The notes under the pieces: generated by a model
The model's input: the letters and a program-made list of their open reading frames with translations, nothing else
Told to the model about the DNA's origin: nothing
The model's database searches: none
Made by a program: the position numbers and the translations under genes
Shown: positions 5,668 through 5,723 of the stretch, piece by piece
Layout: every line of letters begins with the position of its first letter
Position numbering within the stretch: the first letter of the stretch is position 1
Source: an uncultured Anaerotruncus sp.
GTDB lineage: Bacteria > Bacillota > Clostridia > Oscillospirales > Ruminococcaceae
DNA: 5,723 nt
Assembly: GCF_902490045.1 (NCBI RefSeq)
Contig: NZ_CABUCJ010000139.1
Location: 1 to 5,723, forward strand
Direction of reading: 5' to 3'

Positions 5668-5723
5668 GCTGGTGTAGCTCAGTTGGTAGAGCAGCTGATT
5701 TGTAATCAGCAGGTCGGGGGTTC
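5668..5723 (+). tRNA. tRNA-Thr (anticodon UGU), 3' end cut by the window
   Basis: The 5' part of a tRNA reads off cleanly: acceptor strand GCTGGTG (5668-5674), D arm GCTC-AGTTGGTA-GAGC (5677-5692), anticodon stem GCTGA (5694-5698) with TCAGC (5706-5710), loop TTTGTAA, variable region AGGTC (5711-5715), then GGGGG and TTC, the start of the T arm. The anticodon at 5701-5703 is TGT, which reads the threonine codon ACA. About 20 bases, including the rest of the T arm and the acceptor 3' strand, lie beyond the window. Further tRNA genes may follow in a cluster. Confidence 0.95.

Overview
The window looks like chromosomal DNA from a high-GC member of the Clostridia, most likely Oscillospiraceae/Ruminococcaceae-like. 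This is an inference from strong AGGAGG-type ribosome binding sites, lipobox lipoproteins, a LytR-CpsA-Psr-like cell-envelope protein, a clostridial-type small membrane protein, GC-rich wobble positions and sigma-A-type promoters. I see no phage, transposase, CRISPR or plasmid gene. The content is mostly housekeeping and envelope genes.

Layout. Bases 1-176 are non-coding and carry a plausible promoter at 91-118. Two plus-strand lipoprotein genes follow: a cyclophilin-type peptidyl-prolyl isomerase homologue (177-956) and a small lipoprotein of unknown function (1024-1449). A GC-rich hairpin sits between them. From 1450 to 1673 there is a non-coding stretch between convergent genes. It contains several adjacent inverted repeats and ends in a clear bidirectional terminator.

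On the minus strand, a two-gene operon reads from 4469 down to 1674: an aconitase-superfamily hydratase of the YbhJ type (763 aa, iron-sulfur ligands retained), then a two-helix membrane protein (163 aa) only 12 bases downstream. A candidate extended -10 promoter and a leader inverted repeat precede the hydratase. Divergently, on the plus strand, lies a membrane-anchored protein with a degenerate LCP-like domain that probably starts at a TTG (4625-5506). After it come a long GC-rich stem, a very good promoter (TTGACA, 17 bases, TAGAAT) and the 5' part of a tRNA-Thr(UGU) gene cut by the window end.

Working together: the two lipoproteins and the LCP-like protein act outside or at the membrane. 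The hydratase is a cytoplasmic iron-sulfur enzyme whose substrate is not known for this subfamily. No clear new system is present. The points most worth a second look are the loss of catalytic residues in both the cyclophilin and the LCP-like protein, the structured convergent intergenic region, and the hairpin between the two lipoprotein genes, which leaves no room for a second promoter.
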